Notes under the pieces: model-generated
The model's input: only the letters and a program-made list of their open reading frames with translations
What the model was told of the DNA's origin: nothing
Database searches by the model: none
In this document: piece by piece, positions 26,701-35,184 of the stretch
Layout of the letters: every line of letters starts with the position of its first letter
Numbering within the stretch: the first letter of the stretch is position 1
Position numbers and translations under genes: made by a program
Assembly: GCA_950097015.1 (NCBI GenBank)
Contig: CATNEN010000024.1
Span: forward strand, 3,353,501-3,417,500
Source of the DNA: Macrostomum hystrix
Lineage: Eukaryota > Platyhelminthes > Macrostomidae
DNA length: 64,000 nt
Direction of reading: 5' to 3'

Positions 26701-29700
26701 CTGCATAGGGTATCTGTGTGCGCGTGTGCTCAGGAATCAGCAAAATGACCAGAATTGCCTCCTCGCTGTCTGCGGGTCTAGTGTCACCACTAAATGATGT
26801 GCAGTTGTCCACAGCCCTCATGCAATTATTATTATTATTAGAACATCTCAATAGACGTCTTTCGCAACTCCGTACAGCGGGAATCGATTTCTACTCCGTC
26901 TCCGTCGTGGCTTCGCTTCACCCGATGGTCGGACCTCGGGCCACCCGGCCCCTGGGAGTCCTTCTTCTTCATCCGATTCGGAAGTGATTAAATTGTTCCG
27001 AATTTTGTCTCCTCCAATTCAACGCTAACGAACTAAGCTTCCAAAATCCAACTCGTTCGACTTGGATGTCGCTGCATCAAAGAAAACAAACTTCGTCCGA
27101 ATTCCTATTTCTCCATTGGAGGTCACGAGCTCACGGGCAAGACAGTGTCCAAGTCCGTCCACAATAGATCCTCCGTAAAATCATCATGGCTGCTGCCAGG
27201 CATCACTTCCCTGTCAAGAAGGACCGAAATTTTCGACCGCGAATGACCTTCTCGAGCTTTGCGATTTAAGGGACACCTTGCGCTCCTCCGACCCGCAGGA
27301 CCTCGCGGCATCGCCTTTCAATACTGCCTCTTCAATCTGTCCGTCTCATCTGAATCATCCCTGCCAAAGTGGTCCCTGTGCTCAATCCCCAATAGCCATC
27401 CTCTCACTGGACATCAGAATCACCGAGCGAATTTTGCTCGGCATGTTTAACGACGCTTTGCGCCTGCCACCTTGGCAACATGGCTTCCGCGCCAAGCATT
27501 CGAAAACGACAGCCGTCTTCGACAGTCCATCAATTACTAAACGATCCTCAATGACCCCTCGCACTTTTCCAACGCCTTCATCACTCAGCACCACATCTCC
27601 CACTATGCCCCCCAATCACCTGCCCAATCTTCCTCCAAATCGTATCCTTGGAGAGCGCCTCCCTGGTCGACCAAAGCGTCTCCACTCCGCTGTCCTCTCC
27701 TGAGGGCTAAAACACATACACACTATGGGCAGGATGCGAAGGATACCGAGAGAGGCCAATCAAACCGTATTCACTCTCGTAGGCTCCGCTGCGGTCCGAG
27801 CCTCATCGATGGAACCAGCGCCGCATAGCCACAGACAGCAGTTGCAGCAGCAGCAGCAGCAGCAGCAGAGGTCCCTGGCATCGGCGGCGGCAGCGGCGGT
27901 GGCAGCCAGAGGCGCGGTGAGCGCGCACGCCTCACCAGCTTCAAGGCGAGCAGCCGGCGCGACCTCGTTTGGGGGCATCTACGGTGCCAGGTACAAGGAG
28001 AACGGTGGTGCAGGCTACAGGGTTGGCACCTCCTCTACAGCCGCATCCGCCTCGGCATCGTTTTTAAACGACGACAGCCTGGAGGCGGCCTGTCTCGGCC
28101 CGCCAAAGTTTGTGACGGACACATCGCCAATGTGGTACATGCCAGACGCGAGCAGGGACGATGGTGAGAGAATTTTCTGTCTTCTAGCTTTGCTGCCATT
28201 TGTAACGCAACACTCACAACTGAATCAGTAGTATGCAGCCCTCTAAAATGTTTTTACATTTCATTTCAAACAATACATACCGACACACACTGACAATGGA
28301 AACAGGTAGATAAACACTAGTTGACAAAGGACACAGGTAGATAAGCGTAAGTTCATAATGAACACAGGTAGATAAAAATGCGTTAACAATGGACACAGTT
28401 ATATAGACGCACATTGACAGTGGACACAGGTACATGTATGGACACAAGTCAACATGTCAAACATCCGCTTTGCCCGTACCGCAGCCATTCAGTACCTACG
28501 CGCAATGCCTCCGGGCCGGTTCATTGTGCGCGACAGTCACAGCTATCCTGGCGGCTACGGACTAGCTGTGAAGGTGGCCGAGGTGCCAAAGGGGGCGCCC
28601 GTTAGATCTGAGGACCGCGACATCGAGCTAGTCAGGCACTTCCTCATCGAGCCAACTAGCAAGGGTGTGAGGCTCAAGGGTTGCCCCAATGAGCCGGTGT
28701 TCGCGTCCTTGGCTGCGCTGATCTATCAGCACACAGTCACTCCGCTGGCGCTGCCATGCAAACTCACCCTACCGCCTCTGCCGACGTCAGCGGCGGGATC
28801 CGCGACGGCTCTGGCGCAGCAGCAGCAATTGCCAACCGCTGAATTGGTTGCTGGCATGGATCCAATGCAGATACTGGCACAGGGGGCTGGTGAGTGCGGA
28901 ATACAGTTGATACAGTGTGATGTGGCACTGATGGTGTGTGATATTGGCACTGATCTCGGATCATAGAGTCGTATCTAGTAACAGCAGATTCCAATGAAAC
29001 AAACGAGCCTTCTAAATCCTCCCCTTTGCGGCAGCCTGCAATGTTTTGTACCTGGGCGCCGTGGACCTCGAGTCCCTCACCGGTCCTGGGGGCATCGCAA
29101 AAGCCGTAGATGTCATCCTGCGCTGTCGGGACCGGCTCCGAACTTCCGAGTGCCAGTTCAAGGTGGCCCGCGACGGCATCACCATCACCGACACGAGCCG
29201 GAAGTTGTTCTTCCGCAAGCACTTCCCAACGGCTTGCATCACGCACTGCGGCCTGGATCCGCATGGTCGGATGTGAGTGCCGATGATTTAGCAACTCGAC
29301 TATTTGAATTCGTGCCAAAGTTTTAACGACTAACCGATTGGAACCAACTTTTAATTCTAGCTATCAATCATTTGAGACTCGAGATCTCCAAAGATCAAAG
29401 TGAGTAGTGCCCGATGCTAACTGCTTGATCCATTCTGAGTGAAGTAAATTAATTTAATTCAGCTAATTTTTTAAAGCATCGGTTTCATCCCTTTCAACAG
29501 ATATTTAGCCATCCGACCACTAGACTCAAGTGGCAGTCTCGGGTGTCTACCAAGTGATAGTCTAGGGTGTCTAACGAGTGACAGTCTAGGGTGTCTAACG
29601 AGTGACAGTCTAGGGTGTCTAACGAGTGACAGTCTAGGGTGTCTAACGAGTGACAGTCTAGGGTGTCTAACGAGTGACAGTCTAGGGTGTCTAACGAGTG

Positions 29701-30154
29701 ACAGTCTAGGGTGTCTAACGAGTGACAGTCTAGAGATCAATGGGACAGTCTATAGAGATTCGAGTATTACTTCTAGCGATCAGAGCGATAGACTGACAAA
29801 GTAAAAACTAAATTAGAAGGGCGCTGCGTTCAGGTTTATTGGAGACAGTCCTTCATATATTTTGATATAATCTGTTTCTGTTTTTAGATTACACAGTTGC
29901 AGGATTAAACTTCTAACACCTAGTTTGCGACGAAACTCATAAATTAATGCGCCAACATGTGATTATTCTTTTAACCAAGAATAGTTTTTTTCTGCTTTTC
30001 ACCCAGAATATTTGGCTTCATCGCTCGTAAGAGTACATCCGGTTCGGACCACACCGGAGTGATTGTGACTGAGATCGAGGACTATCAGCCAGCTGAGGCA
30101 GTTATTCAGTTTGTTTGCAAATACCTCATTAGCGGCAGAGGCGCCTTGAGTTGA
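9075..30154 (+). CDS. tensin-like focal-adhesion protein (PTP-C2-linker-SH2-PTB)
   Basis: Tensins link integrin tails to actin and signalling at focal adhesions. Inferred exons: 9075-9338, 12933-13311, 13540-13733, 13845-14038, 17266-17532, 17894-18108, 19772-19918, 20732-21238, (22543-22827 optional), 23392-23540, 24409-24769, 24991-25287, 27783-28163, 28485-28889, 29035-29272, 29361-29399, 30007-30154. All junctions are phase-consistent and sum to 1394 aa (1489 with the optional exon). Order seen: Gln-rich N-terminus; PTP-like domain (about 205-370) with HCRGELGR; C2; Gln/Ala/Ser-rich linker; SH2 with FIVRDSHS (about 1103-1240); PTB with ACNVLYLG and RKLFFRKHFP. The SH2-PTB junction (ILAQGAACNV) is typical of tensins. 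No C1 domain is seen. The most uncertain parts are the 5' exon and the linker exons. Confidence 0.9.
9430..11752. repeat. 19-bp minisatellite array in tensin intron 1
   Basis: About 120 copies of tgactaccctgtctcttcc and variants (tgaatacc, gtctagcc, acttacccag). Variant blocks recur in the same order several times, showing higher-order duplication. It starts about 100 nt after the 9338 donor. Confidence 0.95.
11950..12250. other. unassigned open region, both strands
   Basis: A GC-rich block open on both strands. Minus strand: a 98-codon ORF ending with a helix-like stretch (KLEVQLSGLVDRWQQLLRD). Plus strand: an open segment from 11974 after an atgcag acceptor. It could be a skipped tensin exon, a mobile-element remnant or chance; I cannot decide. 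Confidence 0.25.
12405..12605. repeat. dispersed repeat family C, copy 1
   Basis: Resembles 47700-47875. Shared words in the same order include ggggtatttcaaat, atctc.caaaat, tttatc/cttatc..gatgaaac and tcg.cgtc/atc.agatatt. Two diverged copies in one window point to an interspersed element of unknown class. Confidence 0.6.
12933..13311 (+). CDS. tensin exon with QQQLPH repeats and start of PTP domain
   Basis: Encodes a Gln-rich stretch, then about ten copies of the hexapeptide QQQLPH from an 18-bp coding minisatellite (13075-13260), then EVEFHYVTESIAG, which matches the tensin segment that opens the phosphatase fold. Donor G|GTAAGT, phase 1. ATG 12951 lies in this exon (context taccATGA) and is an alternative start. 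Confidence 0.85.
13540..14038 (+). CDS. tensin PTP-like domain exons
   Basis: Two exons, 13540-13733 and 13845-14038. The first encodes a short linker, 14 consecutive Gln (13590-13631) and WLPQLAAELQLTHNFKLF. The second encodes VRDFNWPEGLAPTL and the P-loop HCRGELGR, in which the catalytic Cys (about residue 319) and Arg (about 325) are kept in C-X5-R spacing. Human tensin-1 has Asn in place of the Cys, so this protein may retain phosphatase chemistry or phospho-ligand binding. Activity is not proven by sequence. Confidence 0.88.
14060..14520. repeat. 28-bp minisatellite after tensin PTP exon
   Basis: About 16 copies of a 28-bp unit containing ctcatcgatccgccac and caccccactccct. It begins about 20 nt after the 14038 donor. 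The 160-codon ORF across it is a repeat artefact. Confidence 0.95.
14521..15714 (+). other. intronic sequence with a (CTG)n tract
   Basis: Unique intron sequence of the tensin-like gene. A (gct)n/(CTG)n microsatellite of about 16 triplets lies at 15346-15395. On the minus strand it would read poly-Gln, but there is no supporting gene there. No other feature seen. Confidence 0.65.
15715..17215. repeat. 43-bp minisatellite array
   Basis: About 34 copies of a 43-bp unit containing aagagaatcaagtgggatga and gtgtcaaacaattctagggt, with alternative unit types (gtgctaactgattcc; aaataatcgagtgtgg). It ends about 50 nt before the 17266 acceptor, so here an array abuts a 3' splice site. Confidence 0.95.
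17266..18108 (+). CDS. tensin end of PTP and C2 domain exons
   Basis: Exons 17266-17532 and 17894-18108. They encode WLSIKRFHDDRLS and QKRYVNYFAGLLSGSFRI (matching tensin MKRF and YFSGLLSGS motifs), then a C2-like segment with VRIRPHLKLLGDVLIKLYF and LLRIQI. Junction phases agree (CA|A, then G|AC into 19772). Tensin C2 domains pack on the PTP fold and contact membrane. Confidence 0.85.
18150..19045. repeat. 17-bp minisatellite array rich in GAATTC
   Basis: About 50 copies of tgtgaattcagaaattc, with variants gaatttggaaattc and taacctcgaatattc. It starts about 40 nt after the 18108 donor. The last ~90 bp (18955-19045) are a diverged form with ccggcaattaaaaaattcc. Confidence 0.95.
19046..19771 (+). 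other. intronic sequence, nothing recognised
   Basis: Remainder of the tensin intron between 18108 and 19772. Short ORFs only, with no splice-supported exon. Confidence 0.55.
19772..21238 (+). CDS. tensin C2 end and Gln/Ala-rich linker exons
   Basis: Exons 19772-19918 and 20732-21238. The first encodes the C2 end (NELRCDSYEDVNKGSKF). The second begins with poly-Gln, then PEPEDVDRLLENLF, a poly-Ala run, further Gln runs and a helical segment (RERLLLEELAKAQVQLKELR) that could form a coiled coil. Donors T|GTGAGT and G|GTGAGC keep phase. Such linkers are poorly conserved among tensins. Confidence 0.75.
19957..20545. repeat. 19-bp minisatellite with repeated TGACTCA
   Basis: About 30 copies of actcatgattcactctctg and variants, starting about 40 nt after the 19918 donor. 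Around twenty copies create TGACTCA, the AP-1 core sequence. Confidence 0.95.
21239..21904 (+). other. intronic sequence with an unsupported exon-like segment
   Basis: Segment 21790-21860 encodes TECDSREPLRLPRNNSY in one frame and looks exon-like, but no acceptor joins it in phase to the 21238 donor without a stop. Left unassigned. Confidence 0.4.
21905..22280. repeat. 14-bp minisatellite
   Basis: About 25 copies of tcttcccctcaaag with aatct and aactct variants. Overlapping ORFs in three frames come from the 14-bp period. Confidence 0.95.
22543..22827 (+). CDS. possible cassette exon of the tensin-like gene
   Basis: A GC-rich block, open in the phase required by the previous exon (G|CT after ..caactag), encoding 95 residues rich in Pro, Ser, Thr and acidic residues (DDAETDENDD). 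A donor at AGGG|GTAGGTT returns to phase 1, so exon length is 285 nt and the exon can be included or skipped without a frameshift. The minus strand is open too (22535-23131), and the polypyrimidine tract is weak. Confidence 0.4.
22828..23043. repeat. 21-bp minisatellite, donor-like units
   Basis: Ten copies of a 21-bp unit, ggtaggttagacagagggag plus one base, starting exactly at the putative 22827 donor. Every second to third unit repeats the same GGGGTAGGTT context. Confidence 0.95.
23392..25287 (+). CDS. tensin linker exons
   Basis: Exons 23392-23540, 24409-24769 and 24991-25287. They encode a low-complexity Ser/Gly/Gln-rich linker: SSFDNYDVAG, GSFGGGVGDLVYGQSSSG, two Gln runs and SSGMDQGSAAESQR. 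Acceptors are ttgtttcag, aaatgcag and aatttctag; donors are CTG|GTGAGG, G|GTAAGC and A|GTAGGG; all are phase-matched. The last donor is the least certain. Confidence 0.65.
23548..23672. repeat. 39-bp tandem triplication next to an exon
   Basis: Three copies of a 39-bp unit containing ggcttcaccctcagaactgt and tgccatggtgactggccgg, starting within 10 nt of the 23540 donor. Confidence 0.9.
23687..23912. repeat. (TCTG)n microsatellite then 29-bp repeat
   Basis: (tctg)n with rare tcta at 23687-23780, directly followed by about 4.3 copies of a 29-bp unit containing aaaatgtttgtaaaaattat. Confidence 0.95.
25288..25639 (+). other. intronic sequence, nothing recognised
   Basis: Start of the 2.5-kb tensin intron that also carries two SINEs and the LINE remnant. 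No feature seen in this part. Confidence 0.5.
25640..25865 (-). mobile_element. SINE family B copy, 5'-truncated
   Basis: On the minus strand a B-box-like ggggttcgaatc near 25845 is followed by a body with agtccatggactgaac near 25750. The body matches 54720-54800 in the same order. The A-box half is missing. Confidence 0.6.
25866..26557 (+). other. intronic sequence, nothing recognised
   Basis: Unique intron sequence between the two SINE copies. Only short chance ORFs. Confidence 0.5.
26558..26845 (+). mobile_element. SINE family A, most complete copy
   Basis: Begins with a tRNA-like head: tggcggagcggttaacgcg (A-box position) and cctaagttcgattcaa (B-box position) about 35 nt apart. The tRNA-unrelated body has acacctgtgtgagcgtgtg, gtgtgctcagg and tgcgggtctagtgtcacc, and ends in an att repeat (tail). 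Matching parts recur at four other places in this window. Non-coding; transcribed by Pol III if active. Confidence 0.75.
26860..27700 (+). mobile_element. degenerate non-LTR retrotransposon (LINE) RT fragment
   Basis: Around 27400-27530 a plus frame reads ITERILLGMFNDALRLPPWQHGFRAKHSKTTAV in two adjoining pieces. This resembles the region of non-LTR reverse transcriptases with ..ERIL.. followed by QHGFR..HST. A different frame just upstream shows LPKWSLCSIP, where families have PxxWK..xxPI, so frameshifts are present. No intact ORF; it lies inside a tensin intron. Confidence 0.65.
27783..28889 (+). CDS. tensin pre-SH2 and SH2 exons
   Basis: Exons 27783-28163 and 28485-28889. The first holds Gln and Ala runs and ends FVTDTSPMWYMPDASRDD, the conserved entry to the tensin SH2. 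The second carries FIVRDSHSYPGGYGLAVKV (phosphotyrosine-binding Arg at about residue 1134), VRHFLIEP, KGCPNEPVF, YQHTVTPLALPCKL and an Ala/Gln-rich tail into the PTB. Junction G|CC gives DDAIQYL, as in tensins. SH2 binds phosphotyrosine partners. Confidence 0.93.
28262..28450. repeat. ~30-bp degenerate repeat before SH2 exon
   Basis: About six copies of ttgacaatggacacaggtag plus roughly ten bases, about 100 nt after the 28163 donor and ending about 35 nt before the SH2 exon. Confidence 0.85.
29035..30154 (+). CDS. tensin PTB exons and C-terminus
   Basis: Exons 29035-29272, 29361-29399 (39 nt) and 30007-30154. They encode ACNVLYLGAVDLESLTGP, ITITDTSRKLFFRKHFP, CGLDPHGR, a short variable loop, IFGFIARKS and IQFVCKYLISGRGALS, then TGA. 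Tensin PTB domains bind NPxY-type integrin tails. Phases AT|C and AA|A are consistent. Confidence 0.93.
29535..29733. repeat. 24-bp minisatellite in last tensin intron
   Basis: Eight near-identical copies of gtctaacgagtgacagtcta plus four bases. The minus-strand ORF (RHPRLSLV repeat) is an artefact. Confidence 0.95.
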
Positions 30155-30209
30155 AGCCAAAGCAACAGCTTTGTACTTAGTACTGTTTATTATAGTACTT
30201 ATAGTACCG

Positions 30210-30215
30210 AATAAA
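30210..30215 (+). terminator. poly(A) signal of the tensin-like gene
   Basis: AATAAA 56 nt after the TGA stop, followed by AT-rich sequence. Confidence 0.75.
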
Positions 30216-30867
30216 TCAATATACAGATAAATTATATGACACTTATTTACTATTTAGGCCTATATTTACTCTGCACCGGAGCCATGTCTATGCATTCTTA
30301 CCAAAGTTTCTACGAGTAATACAAAGTAATACTCGTACAATTATAGCATTGCATCACTGCACGCGCAATAGGAAATTCAGTTAGTTTATGAGCGCGTTTT
30401 CAACTTCCATTTACACAGATAAAAAGTCAGGAATATAGACAGGAAAAGTCCAATAATTATGCTTATATTTTTATCGAAGTCATATTTTTAATCATGAATT
30501 TTCTATTGGAGTTTAACATCATGATTCGAACGTTTAATATAAAAACTGACGATCATTAAAACAAAACCTTTTTCTTTTCCTTATTTTCCATCTACAGATT
30601 TATATTTTTCCGCATATTTTTTTGTTTACAATTAAATTTTCTGGATTAAATGACTTTTTTATGATTGTATTTATATAATCATTTATTTAAACGAACATAC
30701 TAGCTAGTCTATCTTATCTTTTTTGGATTTTTATTAAAGTTTCAAGTTTTTTCCTTTTATATAATTCTAAGTAATGAGTAATGAGTAATAATAGTATTAA
30801 CAAGAATAAAAAACTGTTTGTGCCATAAAAATAATAATAAATGTTTATGTCTTATTAGTTAAAATGG
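30216..30867. other. AT-rich intergenic sequence
   Basis: AT-rich spacer downstream of the tensin poly(A) signal. No ORF or repeat of note. Confidence 0.6.
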
Positions 30868-30949
30868 GTTATGGCCTTTTTAAAAACGGAACTATGGCGT
30901 CTTACAGAAACAATTTTAGAAAAAATTAATAATAATAATAATAATTATG

Positions 30950-31000
<51 letters not shown>

Positions 31001-31347
31001 CAACGTGATTGACATAACAGAAGCAATTAGTTATCAATTTATTTGTTTATTTCAGCTGAAAAATACTATATCATTATCTGATTGCTTTATTGAATTAAAA
31101 AACTGGTTTTTACTATTAAAAAATCGAAAAAATAAATTTATAAAAATGTTAAATTAGTGAAAAGGATTTTTGGCCTTTTAAAAATGGAACTATGGCGTCT
31201 TGCAGAAACATTATTAGGAAACAAGAAGTTGAAAATGTCGCCCAATGTGATATCAACGTGATTGACATAACAGAAGCAATTAGTGATCAATTTATTTGTT
31301 TATTTCAGCTGAAAAATTTTTATATCATTATCTAATTGCTTTATTTC
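30868..31347. repeat. duplicated ~200-bp AT-rich segment with (AAT)n
   Basis: Two diverged copies, about 30868-31092 and 31163-31347. They share ggaactatggcgtctt, gacataacagaagcaatta and tttatttcagctgaaaaa in order. In copy 1 the middle (where copy 2 has aacaagaagttgaaaatgtc) is replaced by an (AAT)n expansion at about 30926-30998. Confidence 0.85.
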
Positions 31348-32374
31348 ACAAACCCTCTCACCTCTCTTTTAATTCGACTTTTGATCAGAACATTTAATCT
31401 CGCACTATAGCACACTGCCACGTTGGTCGTGACTCATGAGAACCTGCATTAATATTTTTCTCTCCAAATTATTGAAGAATGTCGTGTTTATTTATTTTCG
31501 AATCTCCCCATTTGCACAGCCACAGAGGCGGAACACTGCAGCCATACACTAAGCGCAAGCCAGGGAAAAAAGCTTTAAAAATAAATCAAAATGTTGCATT
31601 CATTCTACTGTTAGTAAACAATTGCGAATATTGCGTCGCTATTTCACATATTTTTTTCAAATTTAGCAAGCAAGATTTTTCTGATAGTGATTAACGTTTA
31701 AAATCATTTTCCCTTCCAGTGTGGAGATGCTTAGACACAGCTTCTGCCTGCATGCCATTGTCCTTATTGTTCCTGTTGCCCCTCTCGACTGTCACCTTTT
31801 GTTGTTTCTTAGATACAAGGATTGATCTCAAATTTATTTTGTGCTTTGCCATCCCTTTCGGCAAAGTTTTTATTAATATAGAAACAATTTTGTTTATTTA
31901 TTTTGCCTTCTTTTGATTTCTTTTGGGGCGAAAGACGGGAGGGAGAGAAATGAAAGATAAGTGATAAGAGAAAAAAGAGATGAGAGAAAGGAGAGATAAG
32001 AGATAAGAGAGATGAGATTGAGGAGTTGGATTTTTCTCACACAAAAACTTTCTTCCTCACTTCTAGATTTAATTGAATCTAGGTGACTAGGTCCCCTTAA
32101 GAAATGTACTACTTTGAAATAGCGCTATACGGATCTCAACTGAAAAGTTTACTTACTTCTGTCTTTTCGCGAAGGAGGCCTTGAAATGAAGTCGGATTTC
32201 ACTTAAAGTGCGATCGCTTAAAGTTCTTCTTGATGCGGGTTACGCCGATATGGGTTACGCTGCGAATAAAGTAACCGACGATGGGAGTCTCAGATAGACT
32301 CAAATACTCAATTGAAATTATCTCAGCTCTACACTTGCAGCGGCTTACTGCCACGCGCGGTTATCTCAATATAA
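31348..32374. other. intergenic sequence, nothing firm
   Basis: Two short plus-strand ORFs near acceptor-like sites (31479-31694; from 31719 after ttcccttccag) lack a partner exon or known domain. GA-rich tract at 31940-32030. No gene called. Confidence 0.4.
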
Positions 32375-32780
32375 CTACTTCCCGACGCGCCATTGTTCCC
32401 CGTGAACAATTGTTCGGCCTTCGGTCTCCGAAATAAATTCGCGAGGACCGGGTACCTCGTAACCTCCGAGTTCCTCCGGTAGTTCCTCGAAACTCGGGAT
32501 AACTTTCAAAATCCCCGCTAACTGTAAAGAGAGGAGGGACGCTTCTATACAGCAGACACTTAGGAGAGCAGGCATTACTAAGTGTGCCTATAATTAAAAT
32601 GACTGACTCAACTCAAAAGGGGTCCTGATATATTTATTGCCTGTAGGCCGGGATAGGCGACTTACGTGAAGTCGAAGACTCTTCTTGTAGGACTAATTGT
32701 CTCTGGAGACGCCGGTCGGACCCGCTGATCTGGGTCTGAATTTCCGTGACTCCAGCGCATGTGTATTTATAGTCTTTCAA
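32375..32780 (-). promoter_or_regulatory. TATA / poly(A) module, LTR- or promoter-like
   Basis: On the minus strand: TATAAATA (revcomp of 32764-32771), then about 125 nt later AATAAA (revcomp of 32633-32638), with a donor-like cgtaagtcg between, then a 66-codon ORF starting at 32575 with a hydrophobic N-terminus (MPALLSVCCIEASLLSL). TATA and AATAAA this close together suit the U3-R of an LTR, but terminal repeats and a gag/pol partner were not found. It could also be a gene promoter. Confidence 0.3.
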
Positions 32781-33884
32781 AAGTTGTCACATTCTACGGT
32801 GCAATCGCGTGATGGATCCATGCTGGTTCTGGTTGGCCTACTGACAGTTTGACATTTTCTACTAAGGAAGAAGAAGCTGGAGGGGTGGCTACTTGACGGA
32901 TTAACTAAAGGTGTGATATCATCATTGAGTAATTCTATTTCCGTCGTTCTATTTTGGTTCTTACCGTAATGACGTGGTTGCGCATGCTTGTGTATAGCGA
33001 TGCTAGGATACCGTATCTATTGTCGTAAGCGTTTTAATATATTCGCATTGACGATGCTCTACTTCCTACTATTGAAGCGCGAGTAGTAGTAAAGTATGTA
33101 CTCGTATATAAATTTGTAATATTTAAAAATCGCTTGAATTTTACTTCTATTGTTAGCGTTGACTACTCAACAAGATATAGGAAATTGGAATAATGATAGA
33201 AAGATGACAGAAAAGCATGACTCAGGTAGATTTCTTCAGTTAAAAAACAACTTTGTGCAAGCAGCTAGAGTATGAAAAAACTATTAAAGCAGTTCTGGCG
33301 GCCTTTACAAAGACGGCTTACACGCAGTCTGCAGCGGTGGGGCAGTTTTAAGACTTTTTCACGCGTCCCAACTCAAGCAAAATGGGGAGTTAGTCTCTAA
33401 GCACAGAATTCCCCAGTGAGTTTGTGCTCGGAGTCCTTAAAATGCTCGCACAAGACTGTCTACGGTACTCACTGCGGGACTCAAGGGCGACTTAAAATGC
33501 TGGAATGAGATTAGTAGCGGAATGAGATCTTGAGCAATCTTCAGCCGTCTTCTTTGCTAAAAGCTTGCTTCTAACAACAACTTTCATCACAATAATTCTA
33601 TTGCTTCACTACAGCAGGGGATGTGGTCGGACTTGACTTAATCCCAACAGACTGAATCCCAAGGAGAAGGACTGCTGAAGACCCTCTTGATTTAGGGAAA
33701 AAATGTTGACGGAAGATATTAGGCGAAAAAATACATGGATGAGATGACCAATATTAGCTCATTTAAATATAAATATATCCAAATTTTTGAAGTATTAGTA
33801 ACAACTTGTAAATAATTAATATTTTTACTGTATTTTATTTCCAACTATGTTTACTATTTTTATAAAAAATAATTATTAGGCCTA
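32781..33884. other. intergenic sequence, nothing recognised
   Basis: Single-copy sequence with no long ORF or clear repeat. Confidence 0.5.
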
Positions 33885-34093
33885 GCTATCGCGGTGCATC
33901 TGATGGCTGTGTAAATCTGTTTAGTCCATGTACTGGAGGCCGCGACGTCACAACTAATTGAAATTAACCTGTGCTAACTGAATCTGTCCAGCTGAAGGAA
34001 AAAAATTGTTACAGCGGCGTCGGGAATCGAACCCCTGACCTTCAAGACGTGAGTATGACACCCTAGCCACTAGGCTACAAGCCCTTGAAACAA
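33885..34093 (-). mobile_element. SINE family B, best tRNA-like head
   Basis: The minus strand starts near 34085 with tgtagcctagtggctaggg (A box) and continues to aggggttcgattcccgacg (B box). This is a cloverleaf-compatible tRNA-like region, but the body continues without a CCA-type end, ending near a tccatg..actg..ggccgc motif. It shares its body with copies at 25640, 54595 and 60765. Confidence 0.65.
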
Positions 34094-34129
34094 AACATAA
34101 ACTGAAAAAGTCAGTAGATTGGTGGATAT

Positions 34130-34496
34130 AATTTTTCCAGGAATCAAGAGGGTCTTGCGTCATTCGACTTCAGTATTCGTTGATTTTTCCAGGAATCAAG
34201 AGGGTCTTGCGTCATTCGACTTCAGTATTCGTTGATTTTTCCAGGAATCAAGAGGGTCTTGCATCATTCCACTTCAGTATTCGTTGATTTTTACAGGAAT
34301 CAAGAGGGTCTTGCATCATTCCACTTCAGTATTCGTTGATTTTTACAGGAATCAAGAGGGTCTTGCGTCATTCGACTTCAGTATTCGTTGATTTTTCCAG
34401 GAATCAAGAGGGTCTTGCATCATTCCACTTCAGTATTCGTTGATTTTTACAGGAATCAAGAGGGTCTTGCGTCATTCGACTTCAGTATTCGTTGAC
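34130..34496. repeat. 52-bp tandem repeat adjoining a SINE
   Basis: Seven copies of a 52-bp unit containing ccaggaatcaagagggtctt and cgacttcagtattcgttgat. It starts about 40 bp beyond the head of the SINE-B copy. Confidence 0.95.
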
Positions 34497-35184
34497 CGAG
34501 TCTGAGCAGGCATTTCGCAGAGATAAGCAAAAAAAGCTTTTTGTCAGAAAAACTTTGAGTAAACTTTAAGTTGAAAAATTTTTCTCGCACGATCAACGAA
34601 GAAGGCCGGCTAGCGGGCTGGCACGCGAGCTCGCATCGGTGCAGGAAGGAAATCGGCTGACGAACCCGACCGCGTGGCCAATTTTGTCAGGAAATAAACT
34701 TTGGCAAAGATGCTCGCGGAATCTTAAGAAGGCCTACAGGACAGGAAGGGCTATCTTGCCTAATCTGCAATAGAGATTCTTTACAGCTAGGGAACTGTGC
34801 CGACAGAAAGCTGAAATTCGCGGCAATTTCAGCGCACCGGACGGACGTGACCAGGACGCGAATTCAATTTGCTGGAGCTTGCTTTCTAAAAAAAATTTGT
34901 CTGCGTTGGAATTTTATTAAAAAGTTGATAGCGGCCGAGACAAAAAATTCTATATGGTGATACTTTTGCATGTCAGCTGTGATTTGGACAAATGCTGTCT
35001 GCACGCTTTGGACTTTGGAATGTTACGGCTTACCGATATTTCTGTGCTTCTTTGTTCCCTTTTTTGCTAAACATTGACGTCTTTTCTTGCGACATTCAGT
35101 GCGAATAGAAAAGTACTCGTACTGATCTGGGATAACTTCTTGCTGAATGAGTGTCATATAAAGGTGATCGAAAAAATATGGTTT
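34497..35184. other. intergenic sequence, nothing recognised
   Basis: No ORF or repeat of note. Confidence 0.5.

Noticed and set aside
34020-34090. A tRNA gene on the minus strand
   Set aside because: It has A- and B-box-like words but continues into a body shared with other dispersed copies, so it is a SINE head.
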